Assembly: GCA_030704615.1 (NCBI GenBank)
Contig: CM060733.1
Span: forward strand, 13,702,001-13,766,000
DNA from: Takakia lepidozioides
Taxonomy: Eukaryota; Streptophyta; Takakiopsida; Takakiales; Takakiaceae
Direction: 5' to 3'
DNA length: 64,000 bases
Part shown: positions 1 through 12,593 of the stretch, piece after piece
How positions within the stretch are numbered: position 1 is the first letter of the stretch
Layout of the letters: each line of letters starts with the position of its first letter
The notes under the pieces: generated by a model
The model's input: the letters and a program-made list of their open reading frames with translations, nothing else
What the model was told of the DNA's origin: nothing
Database searches by the model: none
Program-made: the position numbers and the translations under genes

Positions 1-1559
1 ACACATACATCGCTTCGGAACGATTTCATTTTTCCTGCCTGGAGATTGTATGATCGAGATTTATGCTTGAGAGTGATTCATGCCGGAGGTAGAAGTAAGT
101 ACTATTGTCTTGTGGATTAGAGAGTCCGGGAGATGGGAACGAGTCAATGCTCTAGCACGAGAGGTGTCGGTAATATCGTTCTTTCGAACAAGGGGAGATT
201 TCTCGGAGATGTAAGGCTTTCCCTGCAAAAATATCGGCCCTTGCGGGAAAGTTGGATTTCTTGTACAGACGCTAGGGAAAGCTCCATAGATCGATCACCA
301 CTATAATGAGGGAATGTTGTAATTCTGTACCAGGGAAGTTTACAAGGAAATCGGTAGGTTGTGTTGCAGGGAACCTTGGAGTTTAGGGGAAATTCCATAA
401 TTCCTGCTTCCGATACGTTTGCTCGCTCTATCACTGCCGCTTTCGCCAACTGCCTCATTCTTGCCCACAAATTCGGCGAACTTCACATTCCTTAGAACAC
501 TGTGTGGTACAAACCGATTCACTGGTTGTCGCGAAACTTGAATCAGCGAGCTTACGGTCTTTTGGGAAGATCCAAGGTGGGAGTACTGTCAACATGAGAT
601 CACAACACCTCCATGTTACCGGGCTCCGGGGATAGGTTACAGAAAAAAACACACTAACCGTGAGGCCGCGCTATCTGCAGGTATAGCTCTAGAAAATGAG
701 GAAGACATACATTATAGAAACCTAAAACCATCTAATAAATTCAGATGAGACAATCTGATCTGTGAGGTTCCGGCTCTAACACACGGAATCCATTGTTCAC
801 GTGCCCCAGTTTTTGAGGAAATGCCTCCACACAGCTACAATTCTTTGGAGAAAAATCGAGGGAGAAAAAGAGGGAGAAAAATAGAGCCTGAAAGGGCAGA
901 ATATGCATGTTCCTTTCATAAAGGATTCACTTTGAGATGAGGACCTCGATCTCAAGTGAATAGTCTTGAAATTTGTCCTATAATCCTGTGGATCTCAATT
1001 CTAAATCATAGCCACAGTTTAGAAAGATTGCCCTCAATTGACGGCAATATTTTGCAACAGGTCTGGTGGCCGGTACAAAGCTGTACAGGTAGTATGTCTG
1101 AGGCAGCTCCTGCAAGTTTCCTCAACTGAAGGAAGCCCAACCTGCCTCACATGATTGTGGCCAACTACTCGAATTACAGTTTAAATTCGGGGGAGGGGTG
1201 TCATCATAGCGGCACCATACACACGGAGATTCTAATATAACCTTTTCTCTTCACTCCTTCAAACCTGACCGTCTTTGAGTTGGACCACTACATAATATTA
1301 ACATCCACTAGAAGGAGATCAGATCGAGTTTAGCTTTCGAACCAATAAACTCTAAGGAATTCAATAGGATCCTTGCCTACCAGCAGCGATATATTATTGT
1401 GGAGAAACTAAAGGCGGCCACTGGTGAACTTTAGATCCAAACTACAACTATATACTAAGCATCCTCACCAATGGTATAGAGCCATTTCGGCATGAAAAAT
1501 CAAAGATCATAAGAGAGTAGATCTACTCCAAGCTGGTCACAAACTATATCTAAACCAGA
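1..1559. other. non-coding stretch, nothing recognised
   Basis: Only short overlapping ORFs on the minus strand and no protein motif, RNA gene or repeat that I can name. Composition is unremarkable. It may be intronic or intergenic. Confidence 0.5.
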
Positions 1560-1985
1560 TCAGTACTGTGTATGAGTTGTATATGTACGTTGGAGCCTTC
1601 TCGACCCCTTTAATGACACTTTCTTCCCATCATGGCAAGTTCCTTGCTTCTTAACTACGTCCTCGAGATCCAGAAGTTTGCTGACATGCTTGAGTTCGAG
1701 TTGGTGCTGGTAGCTGTTCCGGAGTTTCAACGCGCTGGCCCTCATTTTCTCTTGAATCGCCATCGACAAACCCTCCTTAGGCTTTCCCTTCTCCATGAAG
1801 CCCATCACTTCCTCCACCTGCCTCCTCAATGGCTTCAGCTCATTAGACTTGGACCGCTTCTTGGAGAAATTATCGAAGGCCACCTCCTTCACCTTCATCT
1901 TTGCAGGCTCCTTCAAGATCTTGATATGGAGGGATCCACTTGCAGTCACCGTGGCGAAAATCGCCATATAGCCCCGCTTCACCAT
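1560..1985 (-). CDS. hypothetical basic protein, about 141 aa
   Basis: An open frame of 174 codons runs from 2084 to 1560. I place the start at the internal Met at 1985 (MVKRGYMAIF...), because the residues upstream are a low-complexity Leu/Ser run that looks like translated pyrimidine-rich leader. The body is Lys/Glu-rich with a predicted helical middle (KPLRRQVEEVMGFMEKGKPK, then a Gln/Leu-rich helix). No family is recognised and no catalytic motif is visible. It could be a single-exon gene, one exon of a larger gene or a chance ORF. The balanced amino-acid mix favours real coding sequence, but there is no supporting neighbour. Confidence 0.3.
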   Translation of the reverse strand: MVKRGYMAIFATVTASGSLHIKILKEPAKMKVKEVAFDNFSKKRSKSNELKPLRRQVEEVMGFMEKGKPKEGLSMAIQEKMRASALKLRNSYQHQLELKHVSKLLDLEDVVKKQGTCHDGKKVSLKGSRRLQRTYTTHTQY

Positions 1986-4462
1986 ATTCACGAGCAAATG
2001 ATGGCAAGACAATAAGGGCAAGGTCGATAAAGAGGATGAGAGAGAAAGAATAAGAAGAGGCTCCAGAATAAAGAAGAAGAGCACAGGGCCAGACGTAAAT
2101 GAGAAGAGAGAAGGAGCGATCCCGCGCTATGGCAGAGAACAGTAGGGCGCCGCGTGGCATCCAAATCAGGATACCTGCCACCTTTTTCTCTTAAAATGCA
2201 AACTAAAAATACCAAAAGGAACTAATGTTTTTACTTTTGCCCGGCTGTAGCCAAGTGGCCTCAATCCGCTGATCAAACAGTGCAGATCGATTCATCATGG
2301 GGCTGCAATCACCCCCTCTGCCATAGTAAACATCGGCAACTGAGATGCCTGTACCTATAATGAGTCATGAATGGGTGCAAGTGATAACTTAATTTCTTTG
2401 AAGGTCAAATTTTGATTTGTACATAAGATCCACACAGGTTCAGACTTTGCAGTGTAGGTATGTACGGATGTACCAACAGTTATTCATGATTGAATCTCCC
2501 TTATATTTGCAAGCAATCTTTTCACCCGGGGCCAGGGCATCGACCTGCCTGATTGTTTCTTTCGGTCCCCGTCAAATCTATGAAGCTCAAGGTGCATGGG
2601 ATCCGGAGTGCTGGAGCCTGAAATCTGTTGCTTCTGAGACCCCCTTCTCCACCGTGTTCAAATGGAATTCATAGTCCAGGGCTGTATGTGTACATGAAGT
2701 ACTTGAGTATAAATAAATTTCATGTCTCAATAAGATGTTGCAAGTACATCAAAATTCGCCACAAAAACAAATTTAGAGAGACAGTGGCTTGCAATCTTTT
2801 TTTACTGCAGAATAGTCAACAGGAGAATTTCTCCTCCGCTATACAATATGTGCATCCTATATGTCAGACTTCACCCAGTGATCATACAGTTTTAGATATC
2901 ATTACAGTTTTACACCTGTTTTACACCAGCTTAGACATTTTGGAAATTCAATTCATGAGTCCTACGAGTTTTGAGAGCCCATTTCCACTGCGGGGATTAG
3001 CAATAACACTGTAATCTGTTCATAGAAAGGAAGTCCCCTCTCCATTCTTTCCGTATCGCCCTAAGAAATTTATCATTGTTCAGAGTGACAGTCGCATCCC
3101 TAACTACGCGGAGGGTCTGTTTCGTTTTGTACATGATGTGTTTCAGCTTCCTCGTTTAATTTCCAGGGCTTTGCAGCGCGGCCCCACGGTAGTCTGCAAT
3201 GGATTTGTCGGAGGGTCATATCTCTTTCGTGGACAATGTCGTTTTCTGTGCCGTCTTCTCACATAATGTTCTGTTCACCTCAGCCGGATTGTGCCGGATC
3301 GCAATAAAAATTGCGGGCTGTTTTTTACCTTACAACTTGCTGCAGGAGGCTGGTTCTTTCCTACCTATATGTCCCGAAGGGGCCGTGGTAGATACCTAGT
3401 GTCCTTGGGGATAAATTTCAGGGAGTTCATCCTTTTTCTAATGCCAGATTAAGGTAGTTACAACATGATAGTAAAGCCACTGGCCACCAACACCCCCTAC
3501 CTTCAGAACATGACTATAGACATGAGTGAACAATCTTCTCTTAGGAGTGACATACAAGTACCTATTAAGAGAGAGTAGTAATGCTTTACATAGACCAACA
3601 CCCCTACCTTCAGTCACGGTATAGATAGGGAAGAAGAGCAGTCGGCGCGCTGCAAAACACCAGGCAGAGGGAGTTGGCCTTTCAACGCCGAAGGTGTTCA
3701 ATGAAACAGACTGTCCCCATTAAACACGGGTAGCATAGTAGGGCTTAAAGGAAGTGCCATATAGATGCCCACTATCATTGTTCACATGGTTTGCTCCAGC
3801 TGGATGTGGGCCTTATGTGAAGGTATTTAGGAGTTAGAGCTCAGAAAACTTGTGCTTAGTGAGCTTCCTTGCCAACCTATACGCGCTATGATGTCTCGTA
3901 TAGGGCCTTTGATATCCTGCTTTAGAGGGAACAATTTGGACTCAGAATAGCTAAGGTACTATTGCACACAGCACAGATGTGGTACATGTGTTCGGGGGTC
4001 CGCGAGTAAAACATACTTGCCAGTCAGTGAAGATTTATGCATTGAATTAAGCTCTTCTGCCCACTACTTCATGTGTGAAGACAGAATGCTTGGCAGCTAA
4101 AATTTGGCCCCTCATATTTTGCTCGGTTAATAGTTAAATCTTAAGATCTGATGGTATCGAAATCTTCCACTGAAATTTTGGAATTAGAACAAACAAACTG
4201 TCTAAACACACGTAAAAGCTCGCCTAGCTCGTCACCCTTGCCGGTTGGAAGATGAGCCTTACCTTACTCCACATCAAATGAGGAGCTGTTGATGGACTCC
4301 ACTATGACAAGCACATAGCCGCGCACAAAACTGAAGCCTCCGCTATGCTGATGAGACTTGCACATATGCGATGGCTGTGATTGCCGCTGCAGTGCCGTCG
4401 GACACATGAGTGTATTTGACTGTTTGACTGTATCTGACTCAAACTTCCCTTTTCTTTCCCAG
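1986..4462. other. non-coding stretch
   Basis: No recognisable exon on either strand. At about 2248 there is a tRNA-like A-box (TAGCCAAGTGG) without a convincing B-box, possibly a decayed SINE head. The pair of CCTACCTTCAG-containing segments near 3,498 and 3,606 are short similar words, not an array. Confidence 0.4.
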
Positions 4463-5367
<905 letters not shown>

Positions 5368-5618
5368 GTCATTCTATCTCTCTGTCCCTCCAACAACGCT
5401 GGTGTCTGTTAAGCGTCCGTTCTACATGTGGTTCGAGTCTGCTTCTACTGTTCTTTCCTCTCTTTCTCTATGATTCGGAACTTTTTGTCCGATTAGTTCA
5501 CGATGACTAGAATCCAAACAGGCCTCAGAATTTCAACTCTCTCTTCACTCATCCCAGGGTGCCAAGTAAGCAGCCGATGTGGCCAGTGTTGGGAGGGTGT
5601 ATTGATTGTGCTACCCTT

Positions 5619-5793
5619 GAGCAGGTAGCCCAGTGGTTGGGTATTTGTGCCTTGTCTGTGCATAACCGAAGTGATCCTGGGTTCAATCCTTCAAACATGT
5701 GCCTTCAAATCGTCCATTGGCCCCTCGATGGGCTGTGTGTTAAGCAGTAGGCTCTGTAAATTCACTGGACGATAAACAACTTTATCTTTTATC
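5619..5793 (+). repeat. tRNA-derived SINE, copy 1
   Basis: A Pol III-type split promoter is visible: A-box TAGCCCAGTGG near 5626 and B-box GGGTTCAATCC near 5680, about 55 bp apart. The body ends in an ATCGTCC word and then a TTTATCTTT-rich tail. A second copy at 6268 shares the whole head with scattered substitutions, which establishes a dispersed family rather than a tRNA gene. No cloverleaf acceptor stem was found. Confidence 0.7.
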
Positions 5794-6000
5794 TTTACCC
5801 TGGGGTAAGTGTAAGATTATAATGTTGTTTTGAAAACTTTTACCCCTCCCGATAACGATATATGTAAATCTTTGGTAGAGATTTACCCTGGGGATAAGGG
5901 TAAGATTATAATGTTGTTTTGAAAAAATTTACCCTCCCGATAACGATATATGTAAATTTTTGGTAGAGATTTACCCTCAGGATAAGGGTATTGGGTACCA
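5794..6000 (+). repeat. 88-bp tandem repeat, about 2.3 copies
   Basis: The word TTTACCCTGGGG starts at 5794 and 5882 and recurs as TTTACCCTCAGG at 5970, giving a constant 88-bp period. The units share AAGATTATAATGTTGTTTTG and CCCGATAACGATATATG. It lies directly at the SINE tail, between two SINE copies. Confidence 0.8.
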
Positions 6001-6264
6001 CATATTCCTTGAGTGTAAGGGTAATTGCTGGATAAGGGCATATCTTGGGGTAGTTATAGACAATAAATTAATTACCATCATTAGCATATAACATTATTTT
6101 TTATTGTTTTATTTTTGTGGCTCAATTAGTCCTCACTTATCATATGCTCATGTAAGCCCCCATGTAATGGCCCTAGTTCCGAATAAACACAACATATTTG
6201 TAGGCGCTTAGGAGGGAGAAAGTGGCGCTTGCCCTCTCTATTGCTAGTACAACACACTACACTT

Positions 6265-6364
6265 GAGTAGGTAGCCTAGTGGTTGGGTGTTTGTGCCTTG
6301 CCTGTGCATAACCTAGGTCATCCTGGGTCCAATCCTTCAACACAAGCCTTCTAATCGTCCTGAG
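6265..6364 (+). repeat. tRNA-derived SINE, copy 2 (head only)
   Basis: Matches copy 1 from the A-box (TAGCCTAGTGG) through the B-box (GGGTCCAATCC) to the shared ATCGTCC word, then diverges. The B-box carries T to C at a conserved position, so this copy is probably transcriptionally weak. Confidence 0.65.
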
Positions 6365-6439
6365 CATGGATCAGATCTCTAGAACGATCCTACAAACGTT
6401 TGGTTCGCTGATAGTGCTTGTTCACAACACTTGACAAAT

Positions 6440-6690
6440 AAGAGACACTGGTTTAAGAATCTAAAAACCGATAGATGGACCAGGATGGAGAGTTCATGCA
6501 ATCAAGGATATCTCTATTGATGTCGTGGCCCACTTTGACATTGATGTGCGCATGATTTTATAAATAATGAGTGGCACATGGGAGTTCTGCATGATGTGCT
6601 TTATGTTCTAGATTTGCGGAGAAATCTATTTTCCATTGCTTCGGCCATGCAGAAAGGTGTCATTTACACAGCAGACAAACATGGCACAAG
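6440..6690 (+). mobile_element. Ty1/copia polyprotein scrap
   Basis: Frame 6578-6670 reads GVLHDVLYVLDLRRNLFSIA followed by SAMQKGVIYTAD. This is the hallmark segment before the integrase (gag-pre-integrase linker, 'VLYVPxLRRNLxS') of copia elements. The upstream bases are coding-like only with frameshifts and stops. No LTR, integrase or reverse transcriptase is seen nearby, so this is a decayed internal fragment. Confidence 0.6.
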
Positions 6691-6699
6691 GGATACAAC

Positions 6700-8928
6700 C
6701 CCCCCACTTCAAGGACAATCCCCGTTTCGAACTGTCATAAATCCAATAGTGTTCATTTAGCAAATTGAGATTAGTGGTACTGTGACTAAAGATAGAAGCA
6801 CTTTGGGGCTGAGGAAGATAGAGGTAGTGATAATGCTCACTCCTATTTGAATGGTAAATACTGGACTCACCTCCATGTGCGGTGAAGACCTGGGACCATG
6901 CATGGCTGTCTTCTATTCCCTCCACCCACTGGCTGACGTCTGAAGACACACCATACATATCACTGCAATCACTGTGACTGTTACAATATTTCTAATGAAG
7001 TGATCTCATTCTGCATGCATATTGTGGAACACTGAAACTAGATGAACCCTAAACCCCAAAATGGATGAAGTACCCAACCCCTTGAGAATGGATGAACTAA
7101 AAACTCTGTAATGGATGATGTTAAAAAAATGATAGAGATGGCGTGAGGTAGTCGCGCCAGGAACAATGGCGGACACGAAGAAGAAGAGCATGAAGACCAG
7201 CGCTATGGGATTTCGGTTGTGTTCAGGAGCTGGATTACATGAGCTTTTGTTTTTGACTTATTGTGTCGTGAAAGATGGAGTACAATGGTAAGTACATCCT
7301 GTCTTTCAAAGCATCTCGAGTAGGAGCATTCACTCACAGTCATTTGTAGCGGCGACTGAAGAAATGCATTTGAAGAACTCCACAAGTAACTTCAATTTTG
7401 GCTATATCCGAAACTCTTGTGGTTTGCTGAGAGGAGTCCTAATCCCACCCTTGCACAAGAGTAGTATCCATCCTTCGTAGGGAGCGGGCCATTGCTCAAG
7501 CTATAAGTGGTCCTCTCTCCCTCTTTCTCTCTCTGCCCTGTTCTAGACACGCCGCGTAATAGCTTTCTCTATAGTAGCACTATAGAATCGACTCAGCCTT
7601 TTAGGATAATGTTTAAGCTAATAGGGCATTGAACACCTGATTCCCTGTAATTGGCTGAAATTCCACAAATGGTTTGTCCGTTTTACTGTTTGTGAGAGAG
7701 GGTAGAAACGAGGGGTAGTTGTTTATGTGGGATGACCATTGATTCGTCTAGGCGAGAGTGTCAACAAACACCTAGGAAATGCCACAAACAGGTAGAGGGG
7801 CAGGGCTGGGACACACTTTACAGTCGCATGAGTCTTACTCGTTGTAGACCTTGCCACAACTGGAAACAGTAATAGAGTTCAACCATTAATTAATGTTGAA
7901 CAAGTGTAAGTTAGAGGATGAGTTGCTGGAGGTGCCTGGAGGACTCCAATGAGATTCAAGGTTCCACACGGCGGACCAAGTTCTAATAACCCTATGGAGG
8001 TATTTTATCTCCTTTAGTTCATTTAGGCTTGGAGTTTGAGATCATGTGTCCGTTGTGAGCGTTACCAGGGCAAAGAATGAGAATAATGAATCTGTATTGT
8101 GATGAATATTGAAACCCTGGAATTTAGCACTGTCCACGTTGGTTTAAAATGTATAATTGTGATACTTCAGTGAAATGAGCCTGAAAAATCATGTAAGTCT
8201 GAGTGTTCTTACTCACCTGTGATGACTCAGAACTATTGCCAGTGCCTCTTTGACTTGTTATACAGTCTGATGAAACAATTGGCTGCCTGGGTATGATATA
8301 CTAAACCATGCAGATGGGACCTTTGGCTTACTGTTGATACCTTCTTTCAAAATTATGAAGCTTGAGGTCTTTTGTATCACTGGAGTTTAAAAACGGTCTG
8401 AAGTTCTTAACAATTACACGTATGAATCATCTGCAATTATTTTTTCTGAATGCTATGAGTATGAGTATTCATGTGCACAGTTTACGATTACTAGTCACAA
8501 GTTTTGGCATGTGTCAAGTTCTTGTGTAGCTTTGCTGCGACATTTGGCAACCTAATTGCCATATGCAGAACTCTGTAATTGTGTACCTGCTTACTTTTGT
8601 TGTCTCTTCTTGGCTTTTAGATTGTCTCTATAGCCAGATACAATGTGACACATTTAAATGCCTTGCATAATGAGTGCTTGTCGGCCTAGACCACTCTTCC
8701 TAGTTGTTGATACAAAACACAATTTGGTTGCTGGTTTCAGTTATATTGCGGATCTCCTATGGCTGCCTTTGAATTGCCTGGCGATTCATGCTCAGATTCC
8801 CCCCAAGTTTGAAAACGAAGACTCTCAGTCTTCCTGCTTCCTGCTTCCTGCTTCCTGCTTCACATTTACAAGCCCTGAAATGTGGGAGACACCTCTTTTA
8901 GCCAAGACTAATGGAATTTTGTTTGCAG
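6700..8928. other. non-coding stretch
   Basis: No recognised exon, RNA or transposon end. A short CTTCCTGCTTCCTG run (about 8830-8862) lies in front of the first exon of the next gene. Confidence 0.4.
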
Positions 8929-11052
8929 ATGAAGCAACCCCTTGTACCAAGATCTGTTCTGTCCAATAAAGAGGATGTTGAAGTGCTTACAATTACGAAA
9001 AGATTAACGCATGGAGAACATCGAGAGAAACAATGCGAAGTTGCGCGAACCGAATCCGCCGCCCTTGCAACAAGCTTTGAAGAAACTTGCAAAGACTTCA
9101 AACAAGGTGCCTTAATTGGACCTATTCCCTGCTCATTTAGGTTGTCACATGAATAGGGTGAATGATCCCCTTTAGTGTCCTAGCTGCCAGAGGTCAGGTA
9201 CTATGCATGAATGCCAAACAGTTTGCATTTCGAGGGGTTTTGAGTAGTTGTCTTGACTCTCAGCCATCTTCTTCTTTAAGTTCAAGAGTGGCTTAGCAGG
9301 AAAGATGGGGCAGCTTGTGGCATAATGGCATATATCAAGGTTGTCTTCTTACTATTCCAACTCGGTGAATGGCTTTACTTGCCTCAAACTCGTTTTGACC
9401 TAGCTGTCGCTATTTTTCCTTACTCTCTCTCTCAACTACTGCACTGTCCATGTCATCTCAACTACTACACTGTCCATGTCAATAGTGTGTGTGTTTTTTT
9501 ATGAATGCTTGCTTTCACTCCTTGTGCAGCATTTTTGAAAGATGTTAAGGGGCAGTTGCAGGATTGGGTGGATCAAAAGCGGCACATAAGAGTCCACTGG
9601 AAGTCCATGGATTTATTTTTTTTAAATGGGTCTATTGCTTTCAGTTTATTTTCTGAAGATAGATAGTAGTATACATAAATTTTTATAGTAAAAGTCTCCT
9701 CCAAATATTGAAACATTCTTACTAGATATTTTAATATTTTAAAAAATTTCAAAAACATTTAGACGTCAAAATCTAGAGTTTACAACCACTTGTCCATATA
9801 CCACATTACACCTCTAGATTATAGTTTTGTATGTCCGTTTAGTAAATGGGCTTTTGAGGTGTCATATTTTACTGCAAATGATACAAAAATGTAATCTACA
9901 ATGGCTTGATTATATATGGACAAATCGATGTAAACTCTAATTTCTGATACATCAAATTTTATTCAAATTAAAGAATTAAAAATTATAGAACAAAATTATC
10001 TTGATGTTTGGGGTAAACTTCTTTACTAAAACCGTTAATTATACCATTGTCTATCATCATTTAAATTATTTGTGAAATATCATTAATTTAAAATTTGGTC
10101 ATGGACTTCTATGGAAGCAGCATCTGTCGTTTTTGGTCCACCTTAGCGTGCAACTACCCCTATACCATATAAATTTAGATGAAATATTGAGTTGTTGGAC
10201 AAATATGGGTAAAATCATGGAGGGAGGTCACTGCAGAAACTGCCATGTTACACAAAAATTAAGACACCCAATCCTGCAAATACCTTAAGGTATTATCTCA
10301 AGGGCAGTGATTAGTCGTGACAGCTCAAAAACCTAGAGACATAGGCTGAACTAAACATAATATCAACTCTTCTGAATTTATCTATCTTGCAGCTTGTGGT
10401 TATTACCAACACAGAACAGCCACAGAAAAGGGTTGAGCTGCAACGGTTGCAGATCCTCCAGCATCTGCAAGCCTTCGCTCAGGAAGGTGATGCAGGTGTT
10501 GCTCAAATTTTAGATGCCACTGGGCTAAAAACTTGGAATTGTGACCAGAAAAGTAGATCATCATGTGAGGCATCTGAAGGAAGCATTATGATTACAACGC
10601 CACAAACAAAATGACGTTTAATGCTACAGGTGCCCACATACAATGATATCTTCAACCCATCTGCTAGCAGATTTCGAGAGACAAGAAAAAAGTATGGTAA
10701 AGAGTGCTTGTGTAGGACCTGGCACACACAATATCTCTCTTTCATGCATAATAGAAAGATTCTGAAAGCATGGTTGGTTGAGGCTGGGTTTTTTACTTAT
10801 CCTCCTAATCTTCAAGAGGATGTTGAAGCGCGCATCGAGGTCAAGAAGTTGATTGAGCAGAAGTGCTCAGACATGGAAGCTCTCAATTTTGCATCTATAA
10901 CATATAGATGGCAACCCAGTGATATCTACGAGGCCACCAAAGAACTCTTACATTACTGGAAGAAAAAACACAATGTAGTCTGCAAGCTTGATTGCTCCTT
11001 ACAACCCATGTTGGATCTTGTTCCTCAGCCTGATTTTCAAGTTTTAATCTGA
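8929..11052 (+). pseudogene. unrecognised multi-exon gene disrupted by a MITE
   Basis: Exon-like segments: 8929-9106 (MKQPLVPRSVLSNKEDVEVL...), 9530-9549 (AFLKDVK), 10393 to about 10560 (LVVITNTEQPQKRVELQRLQ, then HLQAFAQEGDAGVAQILD) and 10630-11052 (VPTYNDIFNPSASRFRETRK, ending QPDFQVLI and stop). Phases at the first three junctions agree (phase 1, then 0). The second exon's donor was destroyed by a 734-bp MITE inserted exactly at AAG|GT. The last exon is Trp/Lys-rich and looks genuinely coding. I do not recognise the family. The join between the third and fourth segments is not settled; a GTGAGG near 10564 is a candidate donor. Whether the gene is still spliced correctly cannot be judged from sequence. 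Confidence 0.45.
9551..10284. mobile_element. 734-bp MITE with TTAAGG flanks
   Basis: Terminal inverted repeats of 20 bp (GGCAGTTGCAGGATTGGGTG at the left; the right complement reads GGTATTTGCAGGATTGGGTG) agree at 17 of 20 positions. Both ends are bordered by TTAAGG (9545-9550 and 10285-10290), the presumed target duplication. The interior is AT-rich with no ORF of note. A second inverted segment near 10100-10160 resembles the left 60 bp, which suggests a composite or internally rearranged element. The superfamily is unclear: the TTAA core would suit piggyBac-like cutting, but the terminal bases do not prove it. Confidence 0.75.
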
Positions 11053-11229
11053 ACATTGATTTAAAGCAATATGTATGTCTTCTACCACTAGTACGTTTGT
11101 CCAATTATGCATGCTTAGAGAGTTCGTTTGTTTCATTGTCTTTAAAACATCTTTGGCCACTACATCTGAATTGGTCAAATTGTAAATTGAGAATAAACTC
11201 AACAGAACCGTGGCTGGAATTGCAAGTTG

Positions 11230-11460
11230 AGATGGCATTGGATGACGTAGTGGATGGAGTTGTCATCAGCCTTCCTGAAGCATCCGCTGAGCTCGAGAAA
11301 AAATTGCCAATTGTGCCGAAGAAGAAGAAAAAGAGGAAGATGGAGGATATTGGATGATGTAGGTGAGGGAGCTGTCCTCAACCTTCTTGAAGCATCCGCT
11401 GAGCTCGGGAAAAAGGTGGCAGCTGTGAAGAAGAAGCAGAAGAAGGTAAAATTCTCAATA
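11230..11460 (+). repeat. duplicated Lys-rich coding segment
   Basis: Two tandem segments encode similar peptides in different frames: LDDVVDGVVISLPEASAELE followed by a Lys run (11235-11345), and LDDVGEGAVLNLLEASAELG followed by KKVAAVKKKQKK (11353-11448). The second is offset by a frameshift, with a TGA just after the first. It looks like a duplicated exon end or a decayed short-repeat protein. It is close behind the stop of the preceding gene but not clearly part of it. Confidence 0.5.
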
Positions 11461-11569
11461 TCCAATAGGTTTCTCTATCCGAATCGTCTGACAAGGCCAT
11501 CGGGTGCTGACCTACCCTCGAAAATATTATCAAATGCAGCCTTCCTTGGATCTAAATAGTGAGGTGAAT

Positions 11570-12500
11570 ATGCAGTGAAATGGTTAATGTCGCGGCCCTT
11601 TGCCTTGAGGGCAGGGGGTCCACGAGAGGGGCTGCCCTTGTGGTGGGGGCGGTGGCAACAATAGATGAGGGGGCTGAAGCACCCTTGAGTGCCCAATGCA
11701 CTCAAGAAGGCGGAGGTGCTCACTAGGTGGAGCCCCGTACACCGGGTTGCGGTGGGGGTGGTTCCACGAGGGGTGGTGGTAGCTTAGCGGGACTTAGTGG
11801 GGGTGGCATAGGACTCACCATGGGGCGGAGACCTTGTGGTGGGAGTCGTGGGGAGTCTTGGGACTCATCACGGTCCAATGGGGCCGTGGTGGGTGGGCCA
11901 AGACTCACCGCGACTCATCACCAGGAATCGAGGGTCTTCGTGGTGGTTCGCCATAAAATGATGGTGTTGTTTGTGGAACCCCCGCGGACAGTCAGAGAAA
12001 TATATATAGGAAGTAGTAACCCCGAGAACGGTGCAAGCCCGTTGGTGACCAAAAACTAGTGGGTAAGCGAGCGAGCCGGAAAGCGACCAAGGAGTGGGGA
12101 GTTATTCCGGACTGCCATCTACCAAGGGGAATTTCCACTAGGCCCAAATTGGTGGAGGGTTCCTTGGAAGAGTAAAGGGGGACCGTTATGTCCCGCTGAG
12201 CAGCCGAAGCTCCGAGTTGGCCTGGCGGCCAGGTTGGGAGTTAGGCGCGCGCATCAAAGCGAGTAACTATGACTTGAAGGGGAGCTTACCGAAGTGAGGT
12301 GTGCGACAGTTAAGCTAGAAAGCCAGAGTGGACTTCAGTTGAGGATGATCTTGTGATCTTGTCTGGAGCAGGGTACGATCAATGACGGAGAAGAAGCTGG
12401 ACCTGCCAGTTCGGCGCCTCCGCCAATGAGATCTTCTATAGAGACCGAGCTGCTCAAGAAAGTGACGATGTTGGAGAGCCTTCTCAAACAGCAAAGGTAC
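11570..12500 (+). mobile_element. possible LTR/leader and gag start of a retrotransposon
   Basis: A G-rich, Gly-coding low-complexity stretch (GGTGGGGG-type, 11640-11910) is followed by a leader-like region. A frame at about 12380-12497 then reads PPMRSSIETELLKKVTMLES, a short coiled coil like the start of many Gag proteins. It is cut off at about 12500, where the opposite-strand LINE piece begins. No LTR pair or primer-binding site was found, so this is tentative. Confidence 0.3.
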
Positions 12501-12593
12501 TAAAGCACCAGGCTCTTGCTTTCTATTGTTTGGAATTTTTTATTACTTGCGATCACAGCGGGTGAAAATGTTTTAGGAAGGCGGCATAGGATT

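Noticed and set aside
2240-2310. tRNA gene suggested by TAGCCAAGTGG
   Set aside because: The A-box word is present, but no convincing B-box or acceptor stem can be folded. At most a SINE remnant.
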